Part shown: one piece after another, positions 1-8,447 of the stretch
How positions within the stretch are numbered: position 1 is the first letter of the stretch
Layout of the letters: every line of letters begins with the position of its first letter
Source of the DNA: Streptomyces sp. NBC_01016
GTDB taxonomy: Bacteria > Actinomycetota > Actinomycetes > Streptomycetales > Streptomycetaceae
Reading direction: 5' to 3'
Assembly (NCBI RefSeq): GCF_026341035.1
Contig: NZ_JAPEOQ010000002.1
Location: 3,472,001-3,536,000, forward strand
Length of the DNA: 64,000 nucleotides
Translations under genes and position numbers: made by a program
The notes under the pieces: generated by a model
Told to the model about the DNA's origin: nothing
Seen by the model: the letters and a program-made list of their open reading frames with translations, nothing else
Database searches by the model: none

Positions 1-45
1 GTCGACCTCTTGGGAACGCGGGTGCTGCCGCTCCTGGATCGGTGA
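1..45 (+). CDS. C-terminal end of an upstream gene (partial)
   Basis: Frame 1 reads 14 sense codons ending in TGA, and nearly all of them have G or C at the third position, as real genes here do. The peptide ends in VLPLLDR. This looks like the 3' end of a plus-strand gene whose body lies outside the window. The tail is too short to assign a family. It would be convergent with the glycosidase gene that follows on the minus strand. Confidence 0.4.
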   Translation, partial: VDLLGTRVLPLLDR

Positions 46-77
46 CGGACTGCACCGGCGGTCGGTGCCGAGGTCTC

Positions 78-122
78 GGGGCTCTGCCCCGGACCCCGCT
101 CCTCAATCGCCGGAGGGGCTTG
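78..122 (-). repeat. Dispersed intergenic repeat with hairpin, copy 1
   Basis: A 45-bp element that recurs in opposite orientation at 30691-30735 with only three mismatches. It holds a small hairpin (GGGGC, TCT, GCCCC at 78-90). Elements of this kind recur between genes in many Streptomyces genomes. Here it runs into the 3' end of the glycosidase gene, so the stop codon and the last five residues (SPSGD) are encoded by the repeat. It may also act as a terminator between the convergent genes. Confidence 0.8.
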
Positions 123-3100
123 ATGGGGTCCGCAGCTCATCGAACGTCACGATCCCCCGTTCTTGGCTCCCACCATTCGCCGCACTCATGAACACCCCCA
201 CGTCCTGCCCGCCACCCGCGACCCCCGCCGGGGCAGCCGTGCCGACCGTCGTCCAAGTGGTGCCGTCCGTGCTGAACTCTCCCTTGTACGTGGCACCTTG
301 ACGGGTCAGACGCAGCCGCACCGGCGCCGTCACCGAGCCGCCCGCCGTCGTGACGGAGTCGAGGCGGCCGTTGCCGTCGGCGTCCCAGGACAGCGCACAC
401 CCGTTGGACGGGGTGACCGCGAGATTGACGTATCCTGAACTCCCCTTGCCCGTCAGGTCGTTGCGGACGATCAGGCCCGCGCGCGCCCAACCGCCCGTGC
501 GGTCCTGGGCGGTGACCCGGACCGAGGCGGAGGACCCGTCCGTGAAGGCCCCGGGGCGGTAGATCGCGCCGAACTCGTCCGTGCCGCCCCACAGATCGGC
601 GCCGCCGCCCTCGATGGCGAAGGCATCGCCGGACTGGCCGAACACCGCGTCGTTGAACGACACCGTCTTGTACGGGTCCTTGACCCCCGTTCCCGCCAGG
701 AGCCGGACCGCGTCGACCGCCGCGCCGCGCGCGGTGCCCATCCGGTACGCGGCGTCGGCGCGCGCCCGGAGCACGAGCCCGTCCGCCGCGCCAGTCAGTG
801 ACACCGTGAAGCGTCCCGTGAAGGACTCGCCGGGAGCCACCGAAGCCGCGACGACCGGGCCCTCCGCACGAGCGGTCAGCCCGTCGGGCAGGTCGAGCGA
901 GAGGACGACGCCCCGCGCCGCCGCCAGGCCGTTACGGTTGGTGAACGTGACCTCGACCGTGACCGGCTCGTCCGTGGAGACGGCGGCGTGCGCGGCGGAG
1001 GCGGTCAGCGTGGCCTGGTGCGCGGTGTTCGCGAGCGTGTCGTGGATCCGGCGTGCGAGCCGCTCGATCGACCCCGAGGGGCGCTCCGGATAGGGCTCGT
1101 GGCCGTGCGCCCACTTGTCGTCCATCGCGAACCAGTCGATCTCGGCGGGCTCCCGGTCCTCGGCGAGCGAGGCCGTCAGCTCGGCGAAGTACCTGCGCCA
1201 GCGGGGCAGATAGAGGCCGGAGACGAGGCCCGACCACTCCCGGTTGGCGTAGTCGCGCAGCCCCGCGTCGCTGCCGGCCCGGTCACCCCAGGTCGTGACG
1301 ATCGACCGGGCGTCGTACTCCAGTTGGTCCCGTTCCGCGCGATCGGCTCCCCAGGCACGGGCCTCGGCGAGCCACCGGCCCAGCAGATGCTGCTCCGAGG
1401 TGGCCAGCGCGTCGTCGAGGAGCTTCATCCAGTCGAGCCACGTCCGCGTCAGCTGCTCGAACAGTGCGGTGTCACGTGCCTCGTACGCCGCCCTGATCTG
1501 TGGCAGCAGCACCCGGCTGCGGTTGGCGAGCACCTGCCGGGCGACGTCGAGCAGGTCGTACCGGTAGGCGGAGCTGTCCCGCAACTCCTCGTCGACGGCC
1601 AGGAGTTCGGTGAGGGCGCGGTCGAAGGCGGCGGTGTCGTAACGCTCGGCCTTCGGGCTCCACGCGGCGGCCGACTGTACGTTCAGCGCCGGCCGGGCCC
1701 CGAACAGGCCGTCCGGCGCCTCGCTCCAGGAGTCGGTGCGGCGCATCCCGTACGCCGTCTCACGCAGCACCCGCCAGGCCGCGCTCGCGTGCCGGTCGGC
1801 GCCGCCGTACCGGGACGCCGCCCACCGCCCGAACCAGTCGTCCAGGTCGACACTGCCCGCCGTCCACGCAAGGTCGCCGAGGAGTGCGAGCGCCGCGGGG
1901 TTGTTGTCGGCCCCCTCCGGCATCGCGGCGATCCCGGACAGCCTGCTGCCGTCCTTGTCCCGCCAGCGCGGGTAACTCTCCACCCAGTCCGGGGTGTTGG
2001 CGCCGAGCGCGGTGTGCCCGCCGAAGTTCCAGATGCTGCCGTACGTGTACGGGGTGTCACCCCAGTCGCTCTCCCGGTCGGTCACCGTGGCGTACCGGTC
2101 GGACAGACCGTCGACGATCAGCATGCGCGAGCGGTCCACGGCGTCGAGGATCTCGCGGCGCGGATTCGTCTGCCAGCCGAGGATCGCCCACACGGCCTCG
2201 GGATGGGCCGTGCGCAGGGCCGTCTCGACGGCGCGCGCGGCCTCACCGACCGGCACGTCGCCGGGCCGTCCGCCCTCGTGCAGCAGATCCATCTTGTACA
2301 TGGAGGTGCCGCCGAGTCGCGTGTCGAGCCGGGCGTAGAACTCGGCGCCCACCTCGGCGAAGGCCCCGGTGCGCGGGTCGAGCCAGTCGGGGCGCTTGAA
2401 CCCGCTCCAGGTGCCCTGCGGGACGACCTTCGCCCCGTCGACCCGCTCGGGAAAGCCGTCGGGCACGGTGCCGAACCAGCCCGGCAGCACCGCCGTCATG
2501 CCCAACTCCCGTACGCGGTCGGCGATTTTGTGCCCGAGGTCGGCGCGCCGCTCCAGCAGGCGCCGGCTGACCGGGCCGCCGAACCCGGACATGTTCTGCA
2601 GCAGCCACCACGGCTGGTGCGCCGGAGCCGGGATCCACGCCAGCAGCTCGGCCTCGGAGTACCCGAACCGCCGGAACGTGTCGAAGTAGGCGGCCTCCAC
2701 GCCGGTCGTCACGAGGACCTCGTTGAATCCGTGCAGCGCGAGCACGTCCAGCTCGCGCTGCCAGGCGTCCCAGTCGCGGTAGGGGCCGGTGTAGCCGTCG
2801 TTGGTGTCGTTCAGGGCGAACCGGTGGGAGACGTTCGCCGACGCCGTCAACTCGGCGGTCGGTGCGGGCAGTTGCTTCGGAAGGTTCAGCTGCTCGCCGT
2901 TCCAGGTGACGGAGGCGTGCGCGACATCGCGCAGATAGCGGTGCAGACCGGCGAGGAGGACGGCCGGGGTCGATCCCTCCACGACGATGCGCCCGCGGGA
3001 GCCGGAGACCCGGAACCGGTCGGCCGCGCCCCCGCCGCCCGACGGGCGGAAGGTGACCTGGCCGTGGTGGCGGGGCAGCAGCCGGCGCAGCGCCGCGTCG

Positions 3101-3279
3101 CCGGGTCCGGTGTCGAAGCCCGCACGGCCGCCGGAGCCCGCACTGCCGCCAGTGGCGGCGAAGGCAGCCCCGCCCGGTGTGGGCAGGGCCGTGACACCCA
3201 GCACGATCGCCGTGCTCGACAGCAGCCGTCTGCGGCTCAGGCGGGGCCGGTTCGGCTGCTGCGGTGAGGGTCGGGTCAC
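103..3279 (-). CDS. Secreted alpha-N-acetylglucosaminidase, GH89 family
   Basis: Hydrolyses terminal alpha-linked GlcNAc from glycans outside the cell. The 1058-residue protein starts with a Tat-like signal (SRRRLLSS, hydrophobic stretch, Ala-rich cleavage region). Residues about 60-780 match the NAGLU/GH89 fold, including YKMDLLHEGG around the likely acid/base Glu and IWNFGGH. A NEW3-type beta-sandwich (about 790-870) and a C-terminal laminin-G/DUF1349-like domain follow; both are typical carbohydrate-associated modules. The GTG start overlaps the stop of the upstream gene by 4 bp, so the two are probably co-transcribed. The last five residues come from a dispersed repeat. Family assignment is firm; the natural substrate is not known. 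Confidence 0.9.
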   Translation of the reverse strand: MTRPSPQQPNRPRLSRRRLLSSTAIVLGVTALPTPGGAAFAATGGSAGSGGRAGFDTGPGDAALRRLLPRHHGQVTFRPSGGGGAADRFRVSGSRGRIVVEGSTPAVLLAGLHRYLRDVAHASVTWNGEQLNLPKQLPAPTAELTASANVSHRFALNDTNDGYTGPYRDWDAWQRELDVLALHGFNEVLVTTGVEAAYFDTFRRFGYSEAELLAWIPAPAHQPWWLLQNMSGFGGPVSRRLLERRADLGHKIADRVRELGMTAVLPGWFGTVPDGFPERVDGAKVVPQGTWSGFKRPDWLDPRTGAFAEVGAEFYARLDTRLGGTSMYKMDLLHEGGRPGDVPVGEAARAVETALRTAHPEAVWAILGWQTNPRREILDAVDRSRMLIVDGLSDRYATVTDRESDWGDTPYTYGSIWNFGGHTALGANTPDWVESYPRWRDKDGSRLSGIAAMPEGADNNPAALALLGDLAWTAGSVDLDDWFGRWAASRYGGADRHASAAWRVLRETAYGMRRTDSWSEAPDGLFGARPALNVQSAAAWSPKAERYDTAAFDRALTELLAVDEELRDSSAYRYDLLDVARQVLANRSRVLLPQIRAAYEARDTALFEQLTRTWLDWMKLLDDALATSEQHLLGRWLAEARAWGADRAERDQLEYDARSIVTTWGDRAGSDAGLRDYANREWSGLVSGLYLPRWRRYFAELTASLAEDREPAEIDWFAMDDKWAHGHEPYPERPSGSIERLARRIHDTLANTAHQATLTASAAHAAVSTDEPVTVEVTFTNRNGLAAARGVVLSLDLPDGLTARAEGPVVAASVAPGESFTGRFTVSLTGAADGLVLRARADAAYRMGTARGAAVDAVRLLAGTGVKDPYKTVSFNDAVFGQSGDAFAIEGGGADLWGGTDEFGAIYRPGAFTDGSSASVRVTAQDRTGGWARAGLIVRNDLTGKGSSGYVNLAVTPSNGCALSWDADGNGRLDSVTTAGGSVTAPVRLRLTRQGATYKGEFSTDGTTWTTVGTAAPAGVAGGGQDVGVFMSAANGGSQERGIVTFDELRTPSSPSGD

Positions 3280-5072
3280 GAGGTCAACTCCCGGATGACG
3301 GCCGCTCTGGCCTTCTCGATGTCGGTGACGTCCTTGGTGCGGCCGTCGAGGTTCCTGGTGGCGAGGTCGAGGGCGGCCCGCAGCGCTTCGCTGTCACCAC
3401 CGCTCCCGGAGTCCGCGAGCTTCTCCCGCGCCTGCGCGATCAGCTCGAAGTCCTCGATCCCTTCCTTGAGCTGTTCCCACCGGATGCTCGACATCGGCCC
3501 GTCGTCCTCCGGATAGACGAGATACTCGTCGCCCTGGGTGAAGATGTGCACCGGCTGCTCGAACGGGTCGGAGGTCCAGCTGTTCCACGACCAGCGCAGC
3601 AGCCCGTCGAGCTGCCGCTGGGCCGAGATCCACGGCAGCATCCGGGCCTCGACCGCGGGTGAGTACGAGAAGGTGTTGGGGTGGTCCGGCACCCCGTACA
3701 CGTAGAACGTGGTGATCTTGCCGTCCTTGCGGCGCTGCGCGACCTTCTCCGGGGTCATCTTGTCGATGCCGCCCCAGTCGACGGAGAGGTTCGAGGCCAG
3801 GGGCTCCGTGCTGATGGACCCGGCGACCGAGATGCGCCGGTCGAAGGCGGGCGCCACCTCGTGCACGAAGTCGCGGACGACCTTCATCGTCTCGACGGGC
3901 CGCTCGTCGAAGGACAGCCACGTGTGGTCGAGGCGTCCGGTGTCCCGCAGATGGTCCTCGAACGCGCGCAGGAAGGCACCCCACGCCTCCCGCCACCGCT
4001 CGCCGCCCAACTCGACGTTCTCGTACACCTCCTTGCCGGTGCGCGAGTCGACGTACGTCAGGTGTTCCTTGTCCTGGAAGGCCAGCATGGAGAACGCGCC
4101 GATGTCCGGGCCGATCCCGGCGCGCTCGGCGGCGGCGACGTACTTGTCCCAGCGTGCGAAGTCGAAGCGGAACCGGTCGCCGTCCCAACTCCAGCCGACC
4201 ATGCTGGAGTACGGGGTCGCCGTCTGCGACTTCCGGCTGTTCCCCGGCCACGGATAGTGCCAGGGGTTGTCGACGACGGTGGTGTTGATGACCTTCTGCC
4301 CGCGGCTCGCCAACTCACGGTTGTACGTGTCGATGAGCTTCCAGTGCTTCGCCGACCACGGTGCGACGTGGTGCGCCTTCGCGATGGTGTCCGGCTGCGC
4401 CCAGACGTCCAGGAAGAACCGGTAGTTGGCCGGGTCGGGCAGGCTCACGTCCGCGACCTCGATGGTCAGCGGGTACGTGGCCTGGGTCTTCCCGTTCACG
4501 GTGACGGCGACGGAGCCCTTGTACGTCCCGGCGGGAGTGCCCTTCGGGATGCGGAAGGTGAACCACAACGGCTGCGCGGCGTACGCGGGAACGTCGACGG
4601 CCGACCGCTCCTCCAGCGCGTCCCCCACGACGTCCGGATTGCGGTCGCCGGACACCTCGGTGGGCGAGCTCACCTGGTCGATCGTGGCGGACCAGTCCAG
4701 CTCGGACTTGGAGCGCTGCACGGGCACGTACTTCACGAACCGCACCTGGGCGCGCCGGGCCGCGTCCCCGCCGAGCCGGGCGCCTTCCGGCCCCGTCAGT
4801 TCACCGACCCGGGCGGACACACCGCTGAGCGGTGTGCCGGAGGCGATGGCGAGCTGCGCGGAGACCTGCTCGCCCCGCACCGCCGACAGCGTCAGCTCCT
4901 TGGTGTCCTTGCCCTGGATCGCCTTCATGGGATACCGCGGCACCCGCTCCTCCGCGGAGTTCGCGAAGGCCCCTGTCGGTACCCACGTGATCGTGTCCCG
5001 CGTCCCCATCGCCTCGGCGACCTTGGCCGTGAGCCAGTCGGCACTTCCCGGTCTCCGGGGTGAAATGCGCAC
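3276..5072 (-). CDS. DUF4091 / GH123-like glycoside hydrolase
   Basis: A 598-residue protein with an N-terminal beta-sandwich region and a C-terminal DUF4091 domain (about 480-580). LSFDERP near residue 400 resembles the Asp-Glu pair of GH123 beta-N-acetylgalactosaminidases. It precedes the GH89 gene with a GTGA overlap, so the pair probably trims amino-sugar glycans. The GTG start has a good ribosome site (AAAGGA about 8 bases upstream). No signal peptide is visible, which is odd next to a Tat-exported partner: either the product stays inside or the true start has been lost. Function is inferred from the family; DUF4091 proteins are poorly characterised. Confidence 0.75.
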   Translation of the reverse strand: MRISPRRPGSADWLTAKVAEAMGTRDTITWVPTGAFANSAEERVPRYPMKAIQGKDTKELTLSAVRGEQVSAQLAIASGTPLSGVSARVGELTGPEGARLGGDAARRAQVRFVKYVPVQRSKSELDWSATIDQVSSPTEVSGDRNPDVVGDALEERSAVDVPAYAAQPLWFTFRIPKGTPAGTYKGSVAVTVNGKTQATYPLTIEVADVSLPDPANYRFFLDVWAQPDTIAKAHHVAPWSAKHWKLIDTYNRELASRGQKVINTTVVDNPWHYPWPGNSRKSQTATPYSSMVGWSWDGDRFRFDFARWDKYVAAAERAGIGPDIGAFSMLAFQDKEHLTYVDSRTGKEVYENVELGGERWREAWGAFLRAFEDHLRDTGRLDHTWLSFDERPVETMKVVRDFVHEVAPAFDRRISVAGSISTEPLASNLSVDWGGIDKMTPEKVAQRRKDGKITTFYVYGVPDHPNTFSYSPAVEARMLPWISAQRQLDGLLRWSWNSWTSDPFEQPVHIFTQGDEYLVYPEDDGPMSSIRWEQLKEGIEDFELIAQAREKLADSGSGGDSEALRAALDLATRNLDGRTKDVTDIEKARAAVIRELTS

Positions 5073-5121
5073 GTTTCACGTCCTTTGTTCGAGTGGAACC
5101 GGACTGAGCGCTGTCCAAAGT

Positions 5122-5133
5122 GCAAGAGCTTGC
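5122..5133. promoter_or_regulatory. Candidate operator upstream of the glycosidase pair
   Basis: Inverted repeat GCAAG-AG-CTTGC about 50 bp upstream of the GH123-like start, in the region shared with a divergent gene. The minus strand just upstream also carries TTGACA/TTGACG-like boxes (around 5165-5181). It could bind a sugar-responsive repressor, but no regulator gene is adjacent. Confidence 0.3.
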
Positions 5134-5223
5134 TTGATCCACCCAATGTTTGAGCACAAAACGTCAACGTGTCAACGGAAAAGCACTCGACTGCCGTCCC
5201 CGATCGCGCCATGATCCGCTCTC

Positions 5224-5946
5224 GTGACGACATCGACGCAGAAGCAACTCCTGGCCCGGGCCGCCGCCCGCAACAACGCGGAGTGGTGCGCCGCGATGAG
5301 CCGATCGCACGGCGTGGCGGGCGAGTTCGGGGGTGAGGTGTGGACCGCCCCGGCCCGCACTCCGCTGTACTACCCGGACGCGGTGACGCTCGCGCCGGGC
5401 GCCGACCCGGCCGCCGTGACGGCCCGCATCGACACCGCCGCACCCGGCGCCTCCGTCAAGGACAGCTTCGCCGACCTCGACCTGACGGAAGCCGGTTTTC
5501 AGGTGCTGTTCGAGGCCCGGTGGATCCACCGCCCGGCGGGCGCGCCCGCCCCGGCACCGACTCTCGCCTGGGGCGTCGTGGACGACGCGGAGACCCTGCT
5601 GTCCTGGGCGAAGGCCTGGGGCGACACGCGCCTCTTCCGGCCCGAACTCCTCGACGACACAGCCACGTTCGTGCTCGCGGGGCGGACGCCCGACGGGCGG
5701 GTGGTCGCCGGAGCGGTCGCGAGCCCGAGTGGTGACGATGGCCACCAGGTCGTCGGAATCTCCAACGTGTTCGCGTCGGACGGCGGCCCGGACTCGGTCT
5801 GGCCCGGGGTACTGGACGCGGTGCACCGGCTGTTTCCCGATCTGCCGGTGGTCGGCTACGAGCAGGGCGACGACCTCGCGGTTGCCGTCCGCCACGGCTT
5901 CGAGGCGATCGGATCGCTACGGGTCTGGGTGCACGGCCGACCGTGA
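5224..5946 (+). CDS. GNAT-like acetyltransferase family protein
   Basis: A 240-residue soluble protein. The N-terminal half resembles the variable region of actinobacterial GNAT-like proteins. The C-terminal half (VLAGRTPDGRVVAGAVAS, then a conserved run ending GFEAIGSLRVWVHGRP) looks like the acetyl-CoA fold, but the usual R/Q-x-x-G-x-G/A loop is not clear. The GTG start lies about 150 bp from the divergent glycosidase operon, with no strong ribosome site. Substrate unknown. It could be a degenerate GNAT or a binding rather than a catalytic protein. Confidence 0.55.
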   Translation: MTTSTQKQLLARAAARNNAEWCAAMSRSHGVAGEFGGEVWTAPARTPLYYPDAVTLAPGADPAAVTARIDTAAPGASVKDSFADLDLTEAGFQVLFEARWIHRPAGAPAPAPTLAWGVVDDAETLLSWAKAWGDTRLFRPELLDDTATFVLAGRTPDGRVVAGAVASPSGDDGHQVVGISNVFASDGGPDSVWPGVLDAVHRLFPDLPVVGYEQGDDLAVAVRHGFEAIGSLRVWVHGRP

Positions 5947-6070
5947 ACCGTCCGCGCCGATGAGACGTACGTTGGAGGGGGCGGGCGTGCGCCTCCAGCG
6001 ACGTACGCCCGTCGTACGAGACACCGGTCCAGACACCGGACTTGAGTCACCACGTAAGGACACACGAGTC

Positions 6071-6901
6071 ATGAGCACCACTCCCGAGGTCACCCTCAAC
6101 AACGGCGTGACCATGCCGCAGCTCGGCTTCGGCGTCTTCCAGGTTCCCGACGACGAGGCGCACGCCGCGGTCACGAGCGCCCTCGACGCCGGCTACCGCA
6201 GCATCGACACGGCGGCCCTGTACGAGAACGAGAAGGGCACCGGCCGCGCCATCGCCGACTACGGCCTGGCCCGTGAGGACGTCTTCGTCACCACGAAGCT
6301 GTGGAACACCGAGCAGGGCCGGGACACCGCGCTGCGCGCGTTCGACGCCTCGCTGGACCGGCTCGGCATGGACTACGTCGACCTGTACCTGATCCACTGG
6401 CCGGTGCCGTCGCGCGACAAGTACGTCGAGACGTGGCAGGCGTTCGAGGAGATCCTCGCCAGTGGCCGGGCGCGCGCCATCGGCGTCTCCAACTTCCTGC
6501 CGGAGCACCTGGACCGGCTCGCCGCCGAGACCTCCGTCGTCCCGGCCCTCAACCAGATCGAGCTGCACCCGCGCCTGCAGCAGAGCGAGCTGCGCGCGTA
6601 CGACGCGGAGCACGGCATCGCGACGGAGGCGTGGTCCCCGCTGGGCCGCGGCAACGGCGTCCTGGACGACGAGATCGTCACCGCACTCGCCCGCAAGTAC
6701 GACCGCAGCCCCGCGCAGATCGTGCTGCGCTGGCACCTCCAGCTCGGCAACGTCGTCATCCCGAAGTCGGTGACCCCGTCCCGCATCCGCGAGAACATCG
6801 CCGTCTTCGACTTCGAGCTGGCCTCTGACGATATCGCCGCGCTCGCAGGCCTTGAGACGGGCGAGCGCGTGGGCCCGGACCCGGCCGTCCTCGGGTCCTG
6901 A
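6071..6901 (+). CDS. Aldo/keto reductase
   Basis: NADPH-dependent carbonyl reductase of the AKR superfamily, 276 residues, a typical length. The catalytic tetrad is readable: D46 and Y51 (SIDTAALYENE), K76 (FVTTKLW) and H109 (LYLIHWP). The NADP-binding end (IPKSVTPSRIRENIAVFDF) is present. The ATG has AAGGA about 13 bases upstream. It resembles the 2,5-diketo-gluconate reductase/AKR5 group; the true substrate cannot be read. It stands alone between an acetyltransferase-like gene and a convergent phosphatase. Confidence 0.88.
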   Translation: MSTTPEVTLNNGVTMPQLGFGVFQVPDDEAHAAVTSALDAGYRSIDTAALYENEKGTGRAIADYGLAREDVFVTTKLWNTEQGRDTALRAFDASLDRLGMDYVDLYLIHWPVPSRDKYVETWQAFEEILASGRARAIGVSNFLPEHLDRLAAETSVVPALNQIELHPRLQQSELRAYDAEHGIATEAWSPLGRGNGVLDDEIVTALARKYDRSPAQIVLRWHLQLGNVVIPKSVTPSRIRENIAVFDFELASDDIAALAGLETGERVGPDPAVLGS

Positions 6902-6926
6902 GGGTTCCGGGCCCGGCGGGGCCCAC

Positions 6927-7535
6927 TCACTGACCGAGCGGTCGCCCCTCCCAAAGCTCGAGCTCCCAGCCCTGCTCCGGCGAGCCGGAGAGGGTGACGA
7001 TGCCCGTGTTGGGGAGCGGGTGGGCGGCGACGAAAGCGACATCCACGTTGCCCGCCCGCGCGGCCGTCCACGTCCGGATCACGGCGCCGTGGCTGACCAT
7101 GGCCACGGTGTCCGCGCCCGTCCTGGCCGCCTCGGCGACCACGGAGTCGAAGCGGTCGAGTGTCTCCTCGCCGGTCTCGCCGCCGGGCATCCGGAGCGCG
7201 GTGTCGCCGGAGGACCAGGAGAACGCGGTGTTGAGGTACTTCTGCGCGGACTCGTCGTCGCCGCGCATCTCCAGGTCACCCGCCGCGATCTCACGGATCC
7301 CGTCCCGGATCACGACGTCGAGGCCGGTCGCCTTGGACAGGGGCTCGGCGGTGAGCTGCGTGCGGATCAGGGTGGAGGCGTACAGGGCGTCGATCCGCTC
7401 GTCGGCCAGCGTCCCCGGGAGCGCCGCCGCCTGCTCCAGACCGAGCGGCGTCAGGCCGGGGCCCGGCGCCGCGGAGTCCAGGAGCCGCTTGAGGTTGGAC
7501 GGGGTCTGGCCGTGACGTATGAGCAGCAGACGCAT
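6927..7535 (-). CDS. Histidine phosphatase family protein
   Basis: Phosphoglycerate-mutase-like phosphatase, 202 residues. It begins MRLLLIRHGQT with the phospho-accepting His at residue 8. A conserved E occurs mid-protein (MPGGETGEE) and the second catalytic His in AMVSHGAVIR. The start at 7535 is chosen over the longer frame because the family motif must sit at the N-terminus and GGAGG lies about 10 bases upstream. It may act on a small phosphorylated metabolite; substrate not predictable. Confidence 0.88.
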   Translation of the reverse strand: MRLLLIRHGQTPSNLKRLLDSAAPGPGLTPLGLEQAAALPGTLADERIDALYASTLIRTQLTAEPLSKATGLDVVIRDGIREIAAGDLEMRGDDESAQKYLNTAFSWSSGDTALRMPGGETGEETLDRFDSVVAEAARTGADTVAMVSHGAVIRTWTAARAGNVDVAFVAAHPLPNTGIVTLSGSPEQGWELELWEGRPLGQ

Positions 7536-7598
7536 GCGGGGGGAACCTCCACGAGACGAACGGAACGCTTGGGTCCACTGTGTCATCCGTGGGGAACA

Positions 7599-7664
7599 TC
7601 GGTGGTCAGGCCAGCTTTTATCGGTGGTCAGGGCAGCCTTTGTCGGTGGTCAGGCCAGCTTTTC
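7599..7664. repeat. 3 x 22-bp tandem repeat across a stop codon
   Basis: Three consecutive 22-bp units (7599-7620, 7621-7642, 7643-7664), each starting TCGGTGGTCAG. The third holds the stop codon and last codons of the DJ-1/PfpI gene; the other two are copies of that gene end in the space before the phosphatase promoter. One of a series of such stop-anchored duplications in this window. Confidence 0.9.
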
Positions 7665-8345
7665 CAGCAGCTCGGCCGCGAGCGGGGCGGCGGAGGCCGG
7701 ATTCTGTCCGGTGACCAGGTTGCGGTCGACGACCACGTGCGGCGCCCACGGCTCACCGACCTGGACGTTCACACCGGCCTCCGTGAGCCGGTCCTGGAGC
7801 AGCCACCGCGCCTTGTCGGCGAAGCCGGCCTGGGTCTCCTCGACGTTGGTGAACGCGGCGACGTCGTAGCCGGCGAACACGTTGCCGCCGTCGGCCTTCG
7901 TGGCCGCCAGCATCGCCGCGGGCGCGTGGCAGACGACACCGAGCGGCTTGCCGGACTCCAGGGCGCGGGTGAGCAGGGCGCCGGATTCGGCGTTGACGGC
8001 GAGGTCCTCCATCGGGCCGTGGCCGCCGGGGTAGAAGACGGCCGCGTAGTCGTCCAGGTTCACCTCCTCCAGCTTGATGGGGGAGGCCAGCTCGGCGTTC
8101 GAGGACACGGCGGCGGCCATGCGGGCGGCGTTCTCCTGGCCGTCGTTGAACTCGGGCGCGAGGCTGCCCGCGTCGACGGTGGGAACGACGCCGCCCGGCG
8201 TGGCCACGACGATCTCGTGCCCCGCCGCCTTGAACGCATCGTACGGGGCGATGGCCTCCTCGGCCCAGAAGCCGGTGGGGTGCTGGGTGCCGTCGGCCAG
8301 GGTCCAGTGGTCGGCGCCGGTCACCACGAAAAGGATCTTCGACAT
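7650..8345 (-). CDS. DJ-1/PfpI family protein (type 1 glutamine amidotransferase-like)
   Basis: A 231-residue member of the DJ-1/PfpI superfamily, closest in layout to Hsp31-like glyoxalase/deglycase proteins. The nucleophile elbow GVVCHAPA places Cys139 next to His140. An acidic residue near 29-30 (FWAEEA) completes the usual triad, and FYPGGHGPMEDL is typical. It probably detoxifies reactive carbonyls or protects proteins. The start is at MSKILFVVTG, with GGAGATG upstream; the longer frame continues into an unrelated divergent gene. An IclR regulator is divergent. The 3' end is tandemly repeated. Confidence 0.88.
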   Translation of the reverse strand: MSKILFVVTGADHWTLADGTQHPTGFWAEEAIAPYDAFKAAGHEIVVATPGGVVPTVDAGSLAPEFNDGQENAARMAAAVSSNAELASPIKLEEVNLDDYAAVFYPGGHGPMEDLAVNAESGALLTRALESGKPLGVVCHAPAAMLAATKADGGNVFAGYDVAAFTNVEETQAGFADKARWLLQDRLTEAGVNVQVGEPWAPHVVVDRNLVTGQNPASAAPLAAELLEKLA

Positions 8346-8368
8346 GGGGTGCTCATCTCCGCGGGAGT

Positions 8369-8398
8369 CGTCGGGAAACGTCGGGAATCGTCGGTCCG
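8369..8398. promoter_or_regulatory. Three 10-bp phased repeats in a divergent promoter region
   Basis: CGTCGGGAAA, CGTCGGGAAT and CGTCGGTCCG follow each other without gaps, one helical turn apart, between the PfpI-like and IclR genes. The phasing suggests binding of an oligomeric regulator, perhaps the IclR protein itself. IclR proteins more often use palindromes, so this is only a candidate. Confidence 0.4.
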
Positions 8399-8447
8399 GT
8401 GATGTCTTGACGTCTACGAAGGTAGGCCCGCGGGCCACGGCCGACCA

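Noticed and set aside
988..3267. 759-codon open frame on the plus strand opposite the GH89 gene
   Set aside because: Low-complexity Arg/Gly/Pro/Val-rich translation with no domain. The minus strand encodes the full glycosidase.
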